A DNA stretch of 64,000 bases from Okapia johnstoni (Eukaryota; Chordata; Mammalia; Artiodactyla; Giraffidae), in contig CM044322.1 of the NCBI GenBank assembly GCA_024291935.2, positions 71,043,405 through 71,107,404 of the forward strand, written 5' to 3'. Position numbers and translations under genes: made by a program. The first letter of the stretch is position 1. Every line of letters begins with the position of its first letter. Below the pieces are notes generated by a model. The model saw only the letters and a list, made by a program, of their open reading frames with translations, did not search any database and was not told the DNA's origin. This document shows positions 1-11,310 of the stretch, one piece after another.

Positions 1-182
1 CTCCCAGGCTGACACCTAGGGAATTCATCGGCATCCACTAATCTGCCATACTTGCTTTTCTCCAAATGTCTGTACTCAAATTCACACAGACTTGCAAGAG
101 GACCTGAAGAGCCAAAACAATTTTGAAGACGAACACACACCAGAGACTCACATTTCCGAATTGCAAAACTTCCTATAAAACT

Positions 183-325
183 CCTGGAGAAGGAAATGGC
201 AATTCACTCCAGTATTCTTGCCTGGAGAATCCCATGGATTCTCATGGATGAGCCTGGCAGGCTACAGTCCACAGGGTCGCAAGAGTTGGACACGACTTAG
301 TGACTGAACCACCACCACCACCACT
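183..325 (+). mobile_element. BovA-type SINE fragment
   Basis: Matches the non-tRNA half of the ruminant BovA family: ggagaaggaaatggc, then the ccatgg block, then the gtcgcaagagttggacacg block near 286-297. It ends in a (CAC)n run at 307-323. The tRNA-like head is missing. It lies inside the plus-strand L1M. Confidence 0.85.
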
Positions 326-483
326 ATGAAACTATAGCAATCAAATCAGTGCCACGTTGGCACAAGGACAGACAGACCAACGAAAGAGGATTCAGAGTTC
401 AGAAATGAACTCACACACCTGTGGCCAACTGACTTTTTTTCAAACTTTAAACTTTTTATTGTGCACTGGGGTATAGCTTATTG

Positions 484-640
484 GGCTTCCCTCATAGCTC
501 AGCTGCTAAAGAATCCGCCTGCAGTGCAGGAGACCCAAGTTCAATTCCTGGGCCAGGAAGATCTGCTGGAGAAGGGATAGGCTACCCACTCCAGGATTCT
601 TGGGCTTCCCTTGTGGCTCAGCTGGTAAAGAATCCACCTG
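484..640 (+). mobile_element. Bov-tA type SINE inside the antisense L1
   Basis: Starts with gggcttccctcatagctcag, the tRNA-Glu-like head with A-box. A B-box-like gttcaattcctgg follows at 539-551, then part of the BovA body. A second head-like segment (603-640) repeats the first, so the copy is a partial dimer. L1 sequence resumes at about 641. Confidence 0.8.
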
Positions 641-1279
641 CTGATTAATGATGTTGTGGTAGTTTCAGGCGAACAGTGAAGGGACTCAGCCGTACATATA
701 CATGTATCCATTCTTCCCCAAACCCTGCTCCCATCCAGACTGGCATATAGCATTGAGCAGAGTTCCATGTGCTGTACAAGAGGTTCTTGTTGGTTACCCA
801 TTTTGAATATAGCAGTGTGTACATGACCTTCCCAAACTCCCTAACTATCCCTTACCCCTGGCAACCATAAGTTCGTTTTCTAAGTCTGTGAGTTTCTGTT
901 TTATAAATTCATTTGTATCATTTCTTTTTAGACGTAGAAGGGATGTCGTAAGTATTTCTCCTTCTCTGTCTGACTTCACTCAGTATGACACTCTCTAGGT
1001 CCATCCATGTTGCTGCAAACGGCTTTATTTCACTCTTTTTATGGCTGAGTAATATTCCACTGTATATATGCACCACATCTTCTTCATCCATTCTTCTGTT
1101 GACGGATATTTAGGTGCTTCCATGTCTTGCCTGCTGTAAACAGTGCTGCGATGAACACTGGGGTGCATGCATCCTTTTGGATCATGCTTTTCTCCGGATA
1201 GATGCCCAGGAGTGGGATTGCTGGGAAGCATGGTATCTCTATTTTTAGTGCTTTAAGGAACCTCCATACTGTTCTCCAT

Positions 1280-1557
1280 CGGAGAAGGCAATGGCAACCT
1301 ACTCCAGTACTCTTGCCTGGAAAATCCCATGGACAGAGGAGCTTGGTAGGCTGCAGTCCACGGGGTCGCGAAGAGTCGGACATGACTGAGCAATTTCACT
1401 TTCACTTTTCACTTTCATGAATTGGAGAAGGAAATGGCAACCCACTCCAGTGTTCTTGCCTGGAGAATCCCAGGGACAGAGGAGCCTGTTGGGCTGCCAT
1501 CTATGGTGTCACACAGAGTCGGACACAAATGATGCAACTTAGCAGCAGCAGCAGCAG
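1280..1557 (+). mobile_element. BOV-A2 dimeric SINE with perfect target-site duplication
   Basis: Two BovA monomers in tandem (1280-1416 and about 1424-1539) followed by an (AGC)n tail. The flanking 15-base direct repeat catactgttctccat at 1265-1279 and 1558-1572 is perfect. This shows a clean retroposition into the antisense L1 and suggests a fairly recent event. Confidence 0.93.
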
Positions 1558-2239
1558 CATACTGTTCTCCATAGTGGCTGTACCAATTTACACTCCTACC
1601 AGTAGTGTCAGAGGGTTCTTTCTCTCCACAGCCTCTCCAGCATTTGTTGTTTGTGGATTTTTTGATGATAATATGACTAATTGATTTTTGACAAGAGTAC
1701 CAAAATTACTTAATGGAGAAAGAACAGTTTCTTCAACAAATGGTGCTAGGACAACTGGATTTACATATGCAAACTAATGACATTAGATCCCTATTCCACA
1801 TGATACACAAAAACTAACTCAAAATGGACCAATGACATAAATATGAGTTAGAACCATAAAATTCTTAGAAGAAAACTAGAGGTACTTCTTCATGGCCCTG
1901 GGTTTTGTAATAGCTTCTCAGATGTGAAAGCACAAAAAGCGAAAGAAGAAATAAACTGGAATTCATGAAACTTTAAAATTTATATGCATCAAAGGACACT
2001 ATCAATAAAGTGAAAAGATCTGCAGATTAGAAAATATTTGCAAATCACATATCTGATAAAATTTTAACATCCAGAACATATAAAGAACTCTTAAAACTCA
2101 ACAACAAAAAAGCCAAACAACAAATAAAAGATTGGAAAAGACATTTCTCCAAATAAGATATATGAAAATACACTTAATACCACTAACCATTAGGAAAATG
2201 CAAATCAAAACCATAAAGAGATACTGCTTCATACCTACT

Positions 2240-2514
2240 GCTGCTGCTGCTGCTAAGTCGCTTCAGTCGTGTCCGACCCTGTGTGACCCCATAGACGGCA
2301 GCCCACCAGGCTCCCCCATCCCTGGGATTCTCCAGGCAAGAACACTGGAGTGGGTTGCCATTTCCTTCTCCAATGCATGCAAGTGAAAAGTGGAAGTGAA
2401 GTTGCTCAGTCATGTCTGACTGTTTGCGACCCCATGACTGTAGCCCACCAGGCTCCTCTGTCCATGGGATTTTCCAGGCAAGAGTACTGGAGTGGGGTGC
2501 CATTGCCTTCTCCA
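2240..2514 (-). mobile_element. BOV-A2 dimeric SINE, minus strand, with target-site duplication
   Basis: Starts with a (CTG)n run, the reverse complement of the AGC tail, followed by two reverse-complement BovA monomers. It is flanked by the 11-base direct repeat tcatacctact at 2229-2239 and 2515-2525. The host is the plus-strand L1M, which continues on both sides. Confidence 0.92.
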
Positions 2515-3245
2515 TCATACCTACTAGCTTAGCCATAATCAGTAAAATGAAAGATAACAAGTGCTGGTGAGGTGGAGAAAGTAGAACTCTTCCACATTGC
2601 TGGTGGGAAGGCAATATGGTGCAGCCACTGTGGAAAACAGTTTGGCAGTTACTCAAAAAGTTAAACACAGAATTAGCATACAATCCAGCAATTCTAGTCC
2701 TACATATACACCCAAAGAATTGAAAACAGGGACTCAAACAGATACCTACACTAGTGTTCATCACAGCACTATTCAAAATAGCCAAATGGTGGAAAAAATA
2801 CCAGTGTTCATCAATGAATGAATGGATTAAAAATAATGTAGTCTATCCAAAAAACAGAATATTACTCAGCCATAAAAAGGAATGAAATTCTGAGTCATGC
2901 TGAAATACTGATGAATTTTGAAAACATGCCAGGTGAAATAAGCTAGACACAAAGTGATAGATACTGTATGATTCTGCCTATATGAGGCACCTATATAGTC
3001 AAATTCATAGAAATAGAAAGTAGATTAAGGTTGCCAGGGGCTGGGGGAGCAGAGAATGGGGAGTTGCTGCTTAATGTTTACAGAGTTTCCACTGGAGTAA
3101 TGAAAAAGTTTTGGAAATAGAGAGTAGTGACAGCTGTACAACATTGTGAATATCCTAAATGCCAGGAACAGTACACTTAAAATGGTTAAAATGGCAAATT
3201 TCATGTTACACACACACATAGTTATAGCAATAAAAAAGATCTTTT

Positions 3246-4825
3246 AAAAAAATCACTGCAGCATCCTCCACTGCTTTGCTGCCAAACCCATCAATATCCA
3301 ACTACAAATAAATGCCTGTCAGGATAAATGCGACAAAGACAGAAGATTTCAGAAGCGCTATTTCCCCAGAGGGCGATATTCTTCAAACCTTTGAGTGAGT
3401 TACTGTGATGATGCTGTGGTGGAGAGATTTATTCTTGAAATTCCACAGACCTTGTCACTCACTTCCTGGGCCTGGCTGCAGAACCGGGACAATGTCACCA
3501 GCCGCCAACATGCCTCTGAAATCTCCTGAGAACCAGACTACATGTCTCTGACCCAGCACCTTCCCTTCAGGCCCCTCTCTAGATGTCTTTAGTTTCATCC
3601 TCTTCACTGCTGGCTTCAGCTTTTTTCACCCAGTGGGTAAAATATATCTAGCATACTGGCCTAGGACCTTTGCCCTGAGTTCTTTGCCAGACTTCCAAAG
3701 CTGGTTGAAATATTTAACCTTTAAAGAGAAGCCCTGGATTGTTCAGGCTACGGCAAGAGATGTGTTATTTTAAAATTTTAAAAATTCCACTTGCCAAGGT
3801 ACCAGTTCACTGTACTCATCACCAGTCTCCCTTCTCACACTGCCCCTAAAGAGGGAGAATGATCGGTGCATAGTTCACTTCCTGGCCAGACCGATGACTG
3901 GAACAACCTAACTGCCCTACTGACCCTCATGAAGAGGGGGCTCCCCACTGACCCCTTCCTCCCCAGTAGTTAGGCAGTGCTATTTTGTATTCAGCATCCC
4001 ACCACATTCCCAAGTTATATTTTGGACTTGGTCTCTCTAAAACTCCTAAAATGCATATCTTTCTTGGTATCTCAGAGGTGTACATAATTCAATAACCATT
4101 CACATCATCTTTTTTAGTGTATGCCTATAAGGCTTTCTGACTGATCTTTTAAATGAACACACCAGAATTTATACATTCGGATGACTGCTGACTCCTTCAA
4201 AGAAGTCCCTTTGGGAGGCTATATACATATTCCAACAATGCACTTGTCTGTCCTTAGAATATTTCTGAAGCTTCTCTTTGGAACTGCTTTCAAAGCCTAT
4301 AGCATACCTTTTGATGGGCCCCCAAGGTAGCTAATGTTTATCCTATGTGGGTAGATTTGATTTTTTTTCTTAGCTTGAAAGATAGGGCTAAGAATGGGAA
4401 AGACAGCTGGTGACGCAGTTGGGAATACTATTTAATGTTAAAAGCGAAGAACTACTATTATCGAGACTAGATCTCTGAAGACTATTCCTAGGAGGATGAA
4501 ACAAGATTCTGAGCACTGGCCCCCTTACAGGGATAAATATACAGCCCTCAAATGGTGCAGTTTTGGAGGACAACACGTGTGTGAATGAGTAAGATCTGGT
4601 TATACCATTAAAAACAATTTGAAATCACTCTGTTGTCACCATAGATTCCTTTGTTGTATCCACTCATGTCACTGTGTCTGACCAGGAGCTAGGAACTAGA
4701 AACTTTCCAAAAGTGGCTGCCAAGACAATGGCCTAGAGTGGGCACAGGGACCAGGCTGCCTGTTCTCTAAAGAAGACAGAGATTGGGACATGCAGAGATG
4801 TGGGCCAAGTCTGGCGGGTCCTCGT
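3246..4825. other. Single-copy DNA, no gene seen
   Basis: About 1.6 kb with no recognised repeat, RNA gene or convincing open frame. Composition is ordinary and slightly AT-rich. Confidence 0.5.
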
Positions 4826-5320
4826 TAAGTTAAACACTGAATTACCACATGGACTAGAAATTCCACTCCTAGGTATATATGCCAGAATACTGAAAACAAG
4901 TGCTCAAACCAAAACATGAACAGAAATGTTCATGGCAGCACTATTCACAAGAAACAACCAAAATGCCTACCAGCAGATCGATGGATAAACAAAATGTGGT
5001 GTATACAGATGAAATATTACAGAGCCACAAATAGGAATGAAGTCCTGACACCTGCTACAGCATGAATGCACCTTACAAACATTAGACTAGGTGAGAGAAA
5101 CCAGTCACAACAGGCCACATATCCATGATTCCATTCATGTGAAATGTCCAGAAGAGGCGTGTGGGGAGAACAGATTGCCAGGGCGATGGGAGTGATGGAA
5201 GGGGTCTGGAACTAGACAGTGGTGATGGTGCCCAGCAGTGTGAATAAACTAAACGCCACGGAACTGTATATTTTTAAACGGTCAATTTTATGTTGTGCGT
5301 ATTCTACCACAAAGGAGAAA
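4826..5320 (+). mobile_element. L1M 3' end fragment
   Basis: Plus-strand L1 ORF2 tail and 3'UTR, recognisable from attccactcctaggtata near 4859, the gatggataaacaaaatgtgg block near 4979 and the 3'UTR block near 5170-5290. Heavily mutated with no long frame. The open frames over 5212-5640 are chance frames spanning its end. Confidence 0.8.
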
Positions 5321-6714
5321 AAGACAAAAGAAATGGGCAGAGTTTGTACGCTCATCTCTGGCAAGAAAGCAGTCTGCCGAGGGCAGCGGTGCTGGCGAGG
5401 GCTGGCGGAGCTCACAGGCAGCGGGGCTGAGAGCCTCACAGGAGTGAGAGGAGAAGGGGTGTGGGGACACTGGCCCACACACCAGTGACCATCACCGACA
5501 ACAGCCAGGCCGCAACAAATGCGTCTTGATGAGCAACTCAAGCCATGTGTGAAAAAAGATCCCCTGTGGTGAGAAGCAGGGACATTTCCCGAGACAAAGC
5601 CAGAGGAGAACATTTCTAATTCAGCTGGTTTCCCTGTCAACTCTCATCTCTGCCTGCAGCATCCTGACTGGCTGCCTAGGACATCACTGCTATCTCTTCT
5701 GGGTCATCAGGGCTGGGAGCCTGGGGGCTGAGCCAGGGGCAGGGAAGGAGCTGTCCTTCCCTGCAGATAAGATTCTTCCCTCCACCAGCAGCTACTTGTC
5801 AGGAGAGCAACCCAGGCCACACTGCTCTGCAAGGCACCCCCACTTCTTCCCCCAGCTCCCCGAGGCACTCACAGATGCTCCCGGCATCTCTCTGCATGGC
5901 CAGCTCCAGGCTTGAGCAGGAAACTCACACACCAGTCAGGCAGCTGAGGCTGCTCTCCAACCACCCGGCCCCCGGCAGCCTCCAGCTTAGGGGTATGTTT
6001 TCCTAATCTTCATGCGTGAGGATTTACAAATTCAGAGAACAGACAAGACCCTTAGCAGCAATTACAAGACTAATAACATTAAGTCTTAAACGGTTATTAC
6101 CGACCCAGATCCCTTATTAGTTGTGACAGCCAGTGAATTGGGGAAACAGTGAATTGTAGTGCATATGAAAAGTAACTTTAAAATTCAATTGTCTCTCTGG
6201 CTGAGGCTCAGTGCAGCTGCTGGGCCTGAGACCCAGGCTCTGGGAAAGACGAGAGAGTGACCAAGGCACGCAAGGCCTGCTCCTGACTCTGATTACTGGA
6301 GGCCGCCTTTACACCTTGCACACTCAGCACCAGGGTTTACTGGGCACCTGCTAGATGGCACCAGAGCACGTACAGTACAGGGGGGACTACAGACTCCCTG
6401 CGTGCTTCTGGCGTCTTCCTGTCCCCCGAGGTCGGGAGGAGGGAATGAAGGACCAACTTCTGTCGCCAGTGACGGACTAAGGCAGGGGAAGGCACTCCCC
6501 AGCTGCCAGGCTTGAAGGGATCTCCCCACGGACAGCGGCTCCAAGCACAGCCAGTGTGACAAGGAGCTAATTCATTCCACTTGCTGGGAGATGATGAGGT
6601 ATAGCGTGAAACAGGCGGCAGAAAAAGCAGCACGCAGAGCGCCTGCACTAAAGCGAGGGGCCCGGAAGTTGAAAAGGCAGTGGGATGACCTCTGAGAAAG
6701 GAGTCAGGCCCTGA
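5321..6714. other. Single-copy DNA; AT-rich core at 6040-6220 may be conserved
   Basis: No gene recognised. The stretch 6040-6220 contains several TAAT/ATTA homeodomain-type cores in a low-CpG context and looks unlike the neighbouring GC-richer DNA. This is only a composition-based suspicion of a conserved non-coding element. Confidence 0.4.
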
Positions 6715-6960
6715 TCATCCCAGCTAACCGCGGCCACGCGGCGGTGGAGACGGGACTGCTACAGCTCCTGTGAGGACAACATCCCCACGCTGGCGGCAGG
6801 CAGGCTCCGCCCCACAAGAAGGCTCTGAGGGGAAGGGGAGGGGAGGCGGGAGGAGCTGAGAGGGAAGAGGGAGCCACCGCGGGCAGCCGTTGCCATGACG
6901 ACAACCTCCTGCATGGTACCCAGGAATGAATTATTGATCATGGACACTGCCTTCCCGCCT
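6715..6960. promoter_or_regulatory. GC-rich, CpG-containing block with Sp1-like sites; possible enhancer or minor promoter
   Basis: A local rise in G+C and CpG: accgcggccacgcggcggtgg near 6726, the GC-box-like ggctccgccccac near 6803, GGGGAGGGG-type runs near 6830-6850, and gttgccatgacgacaac at 6889-6905, which resembles an imperfect RFX X-box. No splice site or convincing frame is attached. Regulatory function is inferred from composition only. Confidence 0.35.
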
Positions 6961-7224
6961 CCCCAAAGCCCCCAGCGCCCTCCTGGCTGCCGCCATTCAT
7001 CTCCCCTCCTCCACCTGTTCTGTATTTGGCTGAAAGAGAAACCAAACAGGAACCCAGAGGCATCCCAGGCCCCCAGGCCCCTCCCCTCCACCTCTCTGCC
7101 TTCCTTTTCCTCCTCACCCTGGCTGCCCTCTCCACCCGTCACAGGCTGATCCACGGCCCCCAAAACTCTTACGCTGAAGTCCGAACCGTCAGTACCTCAG
7201 AATGGGACAGAATTCAGACCTTTT

Positions 7225-7755
7225 AAAGAGATAACCTCCAAAATTGAAAACAGGTACCCAAACAAGTGTGCATGCACACATTTTCACAGTGGCCACTCAC
7301 AATGGCCAAAAGCTGGAAACCATGCAAAAGTCCATCAACAGATGAATGGATAAACAGGTTATGATATATACATATGATGGAATATTACTTAGCCATAAAA
7401 AGGATGAAGTCCTGATACATGTTACAATATGGATTAGTGAAAGCCAAGTAAAAGAAGCCAGACACAAAAGGCTACACATTGTATGGTTTCTCTGATATGA
7501 AATGTCCAGAACAGCAAATCCATAGAGACAGAAAGCAGATGAATGGTTGCCAGGGGACAGGGGAGGGGGAAATGGAGAGCAATTGCTCAATGGTATGGGC
7601 TGCTCTTCTGGGGGTGATAGGAAAGTTCTGAAGCTAGAAAGAGGTGGTGGTGGCACAACATGACGAATCTACTAAATGCCACCGAATGGTCCACTTTAAA
7701 ACTGGTAAAGTGATGTCACGCAAATTGCCTCGCAATAAATTATTTGTTAAGCTAA
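7225..7755 (+). mobile_element. L1M 3' end fragment
   Basis: Third plus-strand L1M 3' end in the first 8 kb. The gatgaatggataaacagg block lies near 7341, the cataaaaagg block near 7393 and the gttgccagggga block near 7546, followed by decayed 3'UTR to about 7755. Non-coding. Confidence 0.8.
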
Positions 7756-7974
7756 GCCCTAGGTATATGGGTAGTCAGTCTAGTCTCTCTACCTTGGTGG
7801 ATGCTTCCCAGACATTTACACTCGTGCGTGCACACACAAACACAATCAGGGACTGGCCGGTCTCCCCTGCTCCATATACACATCCTGTCCTGCAGTTACA
7901 GGTTTCCTCACTCTTCCCTCTCCCTCTGCCTCTTTATTAATCATCGTCTCTCCTTTTCTCCACGCATCAAAATA

Positions 7975-8215
7975 TTATTGATCTTTTCATGCCGAGCTCA
8001 AAACCTGACTTTTTCACAAAGCTTTCCTCAACGACCCCAGTCAACAATGGACTTCCTCCCTCCTAATCCCACTGCTGTTTATCAGTTGCCAATTAGAGTC
8101 AATTATGTTCTAGCATGGAATGGCTTTCTTGAGTCTTTTTCTGTATTGTAAATCTTGTTCCCACATTAATATGATAAATTTGAGGAAGGCACTGAGTTGC
8201 ATACATGTGCTCTAT
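7975..8215 (+). mobile_element. L2 LINE fragment
   Basis: Diverged match to the L2 3' end: cacaaagctttcctcaacgac near 8017, a C/T-rich stretch, then a gaggaaggcactgagttg block near 8183 that corresponds to the L2 'gagggcaggga' region. Very old and non-coding. Confidence 0.5.
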
Positions 8216-8662
8216 CTGCCAAGCCCTAACAGAGCCTCTGCCGTGGCTGCAGAAGCTCATTCCTGGAGTCAGGTGGGCTGAAAGCTGATCCTGGCTCCAT
8301 GCCTCCCTCACTGACTAAGCCTGAGTCCCAGGGGTCCTCTTCTAGGCTCCCAGAGTTCTCCAAGTGCTGTAAGGAAGGTCAAATGCGGCAGCCTTACAGG
8401 TAAAGAATTCTGCATGCTGGAAAGCATGAGATCACAGAAGGCACTCTTCAAAAAGCACATGCTCCATAATTGCTTGATGAGCACGGAGGGCTGCCTGCAC
8501 AGCAAACCCCCGGTTCCAGCATCCCTGAAGGCGGTGGGTCTGGAGAAGCAGCTGTCAGCACAGCCAGGCCTGGAGAGAGTCCATCAGAAACCTTAGTCTC
8601 TCCAGGGACTCCCCAGGGGACTGAACGGCTCTGCCTGGACCGGGGTGGAAGGGGACCCTGAA

Positions 8663-8931
8663 GGAGGCCAGACTGGGGCTTCTGGCTAAACACACCATCT
8701 CCTGAGGGTCCCGCTGAGAAGGAGGAACAGGAGGCCAGACTGGGACTTCTGGCTAACACACCATCTCCTGAGGGTCCCGCTGAGAAAGGGGAGCAGGAGG
8801 GCAGACTGGAGCTTCTGGCTAAACACACCATCTCCTGAGGGTCCCCACTGAGAAAGGGGAGCAGGAGGGCAGACTGGGGCTTCTGGCTAAACACTCCATC
8901 TCCTGAGGGTCCCCACTGAGAAAGAGGAGCA
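8663..8931. repeat. Minisatellite, four tandem units of 66-68 bases
   Basis: Units start at 8663, 8730, 8796 and 8864. Each carries ggccagactgg or ggcagactgg, then cttctggct, then catctcctgagggtccc, then gctgagaa or actgagaa. Units 3 and 4 share cccactgagaaa, while units 1 and 2 share cccgctgagaa. This suggests a two-step expansion. A minus-strand open frame crosses it only because the unit lacks stops in that frame. Confidence 0.9.
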
Positions 8932-8947
8932 GAAACGTGCCCAGGTA

Positions 8948-9172
8948 AGGGCTCCCTTGGTGGCTTGGACAGTAAAGAATCTGCCTGCAATGCAGGAGAC
9001 CTGGGTTCGATCCCTGGGTTGGGAAGATCCCCTGAGGAAGGGAATGGCTTCTTCACTCCGGTATTCTTGCCTGGAGATAACCATGGACAGAGGAATCTGG
9101 TGGGCTGCAGTCCATGGGCTTGCAAAGAGTCGGACTTGACTGAGTGACTAACCCTTTTCCACTTTCACTTTC
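8948..9172 (+). mobile_element. Bov-tA SINE, complete
   Basis: Head ggctcccttggtggcttg, B-box-like ggttcgatccctggg at 9004-9018, BovA body with ccatgg, the tgcaaagagtcggacttgac block, and a C/T-rich tail (ttccactttcactttc). It sits immediately after the 67-base minisatellite. Confidence 0.9.
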
Positions 9173-10349
9173 AAAGCAGATGTATGCTAAGCTGGGACTG
9201 TGGTTTCTGCATCCCTGAGACGAATGGATAACCAGGGGAGGGCTGACCAGGCTGGAAGGCCTCCAAGGGGGTTCACCTCCACAAGGATGGCAAACCGAAA
9301 GGAGATACTTGTCCTAGAGGGGCAGCAACCAAAGGGTTAATCCCAGAGTGGCGCACTCCTCCCCCGCCCTGCCCAAGGGTCCCTGCCCCTCTCAAACTGC
9401 AACACCTGCCAGGAATCCCTATGTCTTCCTCACTGCAGGTAATTAGGTCAGCTTAGAGGATTTCCCAGTCTGGAGGGTGGGGGAGGCAACCCAACGGAGC
9501 CCCATATCCCAGGCAAGCTCCCTGCTGAGCAGGCCCCTTCCCCCAAGACGGGCGCTCACCTCCCAGGTGGAGGGTCTGCTGCAGAATGATCGGGCCAGGC
9601 TCGAAAAGTGGAAGCGGTTGGGGCCGCTTACACGCAACCCCCAGTCACAGTGGGATGGTCCTCGGCCCAAGGATCAGAATGAACGAGAGAAAGAGAAGTG
9701 GCAGGATCTGGGCTCCTAGACCAGGTCAGACATAAGGCTGGAAGGCGGAGAGGAGCCAGCAGCCTAATGGCAATCAGTGAACAGTCTAGCAGCAAGATTA
9801 TGCTAATGGTCAAGTCTAGGTGTGAGAGACTGTCAGGAAGCTTGCTAACCCCACCCAGAAGAGCAGGAAAGAAGCCAATCAGCTCGCCTGTGGTCCATTT
9901 GTCTCCAGTCTCACCCCCCCCAATTTCCTATGGCAGCAGAGATCCAGCAGAGAAGCAGGCAGAAAAGGTGTGTCCTGAGAACCCCACTGAGAAACTCATT
10001 CACACCTTCACCATGGGGAGTCCTTCTCACTCTCCAAGTGGGCAAGTCAAGAACATCAGAGACTTCTCTCAACAATGTCAGTGAGATGTGGAGGGGCTGG
10101 CTGGGTTTGACAGGAGGTATGCACTGTGTGAACAGCTGTGTTTAGCACACACACATACACAGCAAATGCCTCCCAAGGACAGGAACAGAACACAAAGGAC
10201 TGGCTCAGGGTTATACACCCTGTGCTTCAACTGGCTTCATTTTAACTGCACTCCCCAAAATAGGGGAGTCAGTTACTGAGTCTTGAATATAGAAAGATGC
10301 AGAAAGATGCTCTCGACTGGAGCTTGGAGAGTCTAAATGGGGTATATGA

Positions 10350-10351
<2 letters not shown>
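9173..10351. other. Single-copy DNA, no gene seen
   Basis: No repeat family, RNA gene or splice-supported frame is recognised. Overlapping frames near 9477-10145 have no start context or protein-like composition that would support a gene. Confidence 0.45.

Positions 10352-10380
<29 letters not shown>
10352..10380. repeat. (AC)n microsatellite, 29 bases
   Basis: An uninterrupted AC dinucleotide run, long enough to be polymorphic in length. Confidence 0.95.
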
Positions 10381-10383
<3 letters not shown>

Positions 10384-10419
10384 GAAATGACCAAAGTTGA
10401 AGAAGATTAACATATAAAA

Positions 10420-10690
10420 ATATAGGCTAATGCGACTGTGGGAAACTAAAAGCAATCAATTATCTGCAGCAAACAGATTACTTCTGAGTCTGAATGAATT
10501 CAGTGGGTACCCCACTTCTAATATGGGTTCCAAGTATATATAAAAGCATTCATTTTCAGCCTCAATGAAAGAAAAATTAGGAAAGATAATCTGTGCAAAA
10601 ATGACATGCAATCAATCATTCACAAACCAAATGTGGACCTTAGATTATCTAGGGTTTGGGCTTTCTGTGACATTGCTTCCCACCTGTTAA
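10420..10690. promoter_or_regulatory. Candidate conserved non-coding element
   Basis: AT-rich, repeat-free stretch with clustered homeodomain-like cores (caatcaattatc near 10453, caatcaatcattc near 10609) and GATA-like taatctg/gattatc words. This is composition evidence only, with no alignment available. Confidence 0.3.
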
Positions 10691-11310
10691 TATGGTCAGA
10701 AAAGCAGCAAGCCAGGCTGGGAGGAAGCGGTGTGGAGACAATGTCTACTGACAGAGCAGGGGATGCTGTAGGCTACAGGAGGCATCAGATGCGTCCCAAG
10801 TCCAAGAGCCATTACACCAGGCCTCCACACCTAATGGCCACCAGACCACGTCATTAGTGCCTCTTTCAAACATGTAGCTAAACTTCTGATGCCACTAAAG
10901 ACACAGCAGCCAGCTCACCCAGCAGAGGAATGCCTAGGAGACTGGAGAGAGAGAACATTACAGCAGTGCTCCCAGGAGTTCCAAGACCAGGTCCTAAACT
11001 CATCCCTGGACTGACCTTCGCCAAAGACAGCTTTTAGCTGGTGGGAGAGGAGAGAGAGCAGTGACCGTTTGGCCACGCTCATTTCGGAGCCCCACTGGCA
11101 GGCTCCAGCCATGCAGGCCAGCAGAGCAGGCCATCATCCCAGGCCCGGGGCCAACTGGTCTCTTCTTAAACACTCCTAAGACACAGAGTTCACTTCTTGC
11201 AAGGCTTCTCTTATTTGGGGGCAGCTCTTAAAGGATCAGATGATATCTAAGATCCTCTCCAGTTCTCTGATCCAATTACAAAGTTCTTAAGTAAGTTGGA
11301 CAGAATGTTT

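Larger units (their letters stand above)
431..1672 (-). mobile_element. Younger L1, 3' end, antisense, nested in the L1M
   Basis: The sequence is the reverse complement of an L1 3' end: a T-rich start at 434-465 (the A-tail side), then the 3'UTR and the end of ORF2 up to about 1672. The surrounding L1M resumes immediately on either side, which fixes this element as a later insertion. It carries two SINEs of its own (484-640 and 1280-1557). It also serves as an in-window reference for the host L1 at 57.3 kb. Confidence 0.85.
95..3245 (+). mobile_element. Old L1M-type LINE, 3' part, split by later insertions
   Basis: Plus-strand L1 ORF2 C-terminal and 3'UTR sequence can be followed in pieces: 95-182, 326-430, 1673-2239 and 2515-3245. 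Typical L1 phrases are visible, such as tggtgctaggacaactgg near 1741 and the ORF2 tail around 2600-2890. It ends in a short A-rich tail near 3245. No open frame survives. It is interrupted by an antisense L1 (431-1672) and by SINEs at 183-325 and 2240-2514, so it is the oldest layer of this stack. Boundaries are by eye, within about 20 bases. Confidence 0.85.

Noticed and set aside
2183..2785. 200-codon minus-strand frame
   Set aside because: It runs through a BOV-A2 SINE and flanking L1M; the SMTEQLHFHF-like segment is a translated SINE seen in many ruminant frames.
8448..9125. 225-codon minus-strand frame with internal repeats (SGDGVFSQKPQ-like)
   Set aside because: The protein repeats are the 67-base minisatellite, and the N-terminal part is the reverse of the Bov-tA SINE. 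No gene support.
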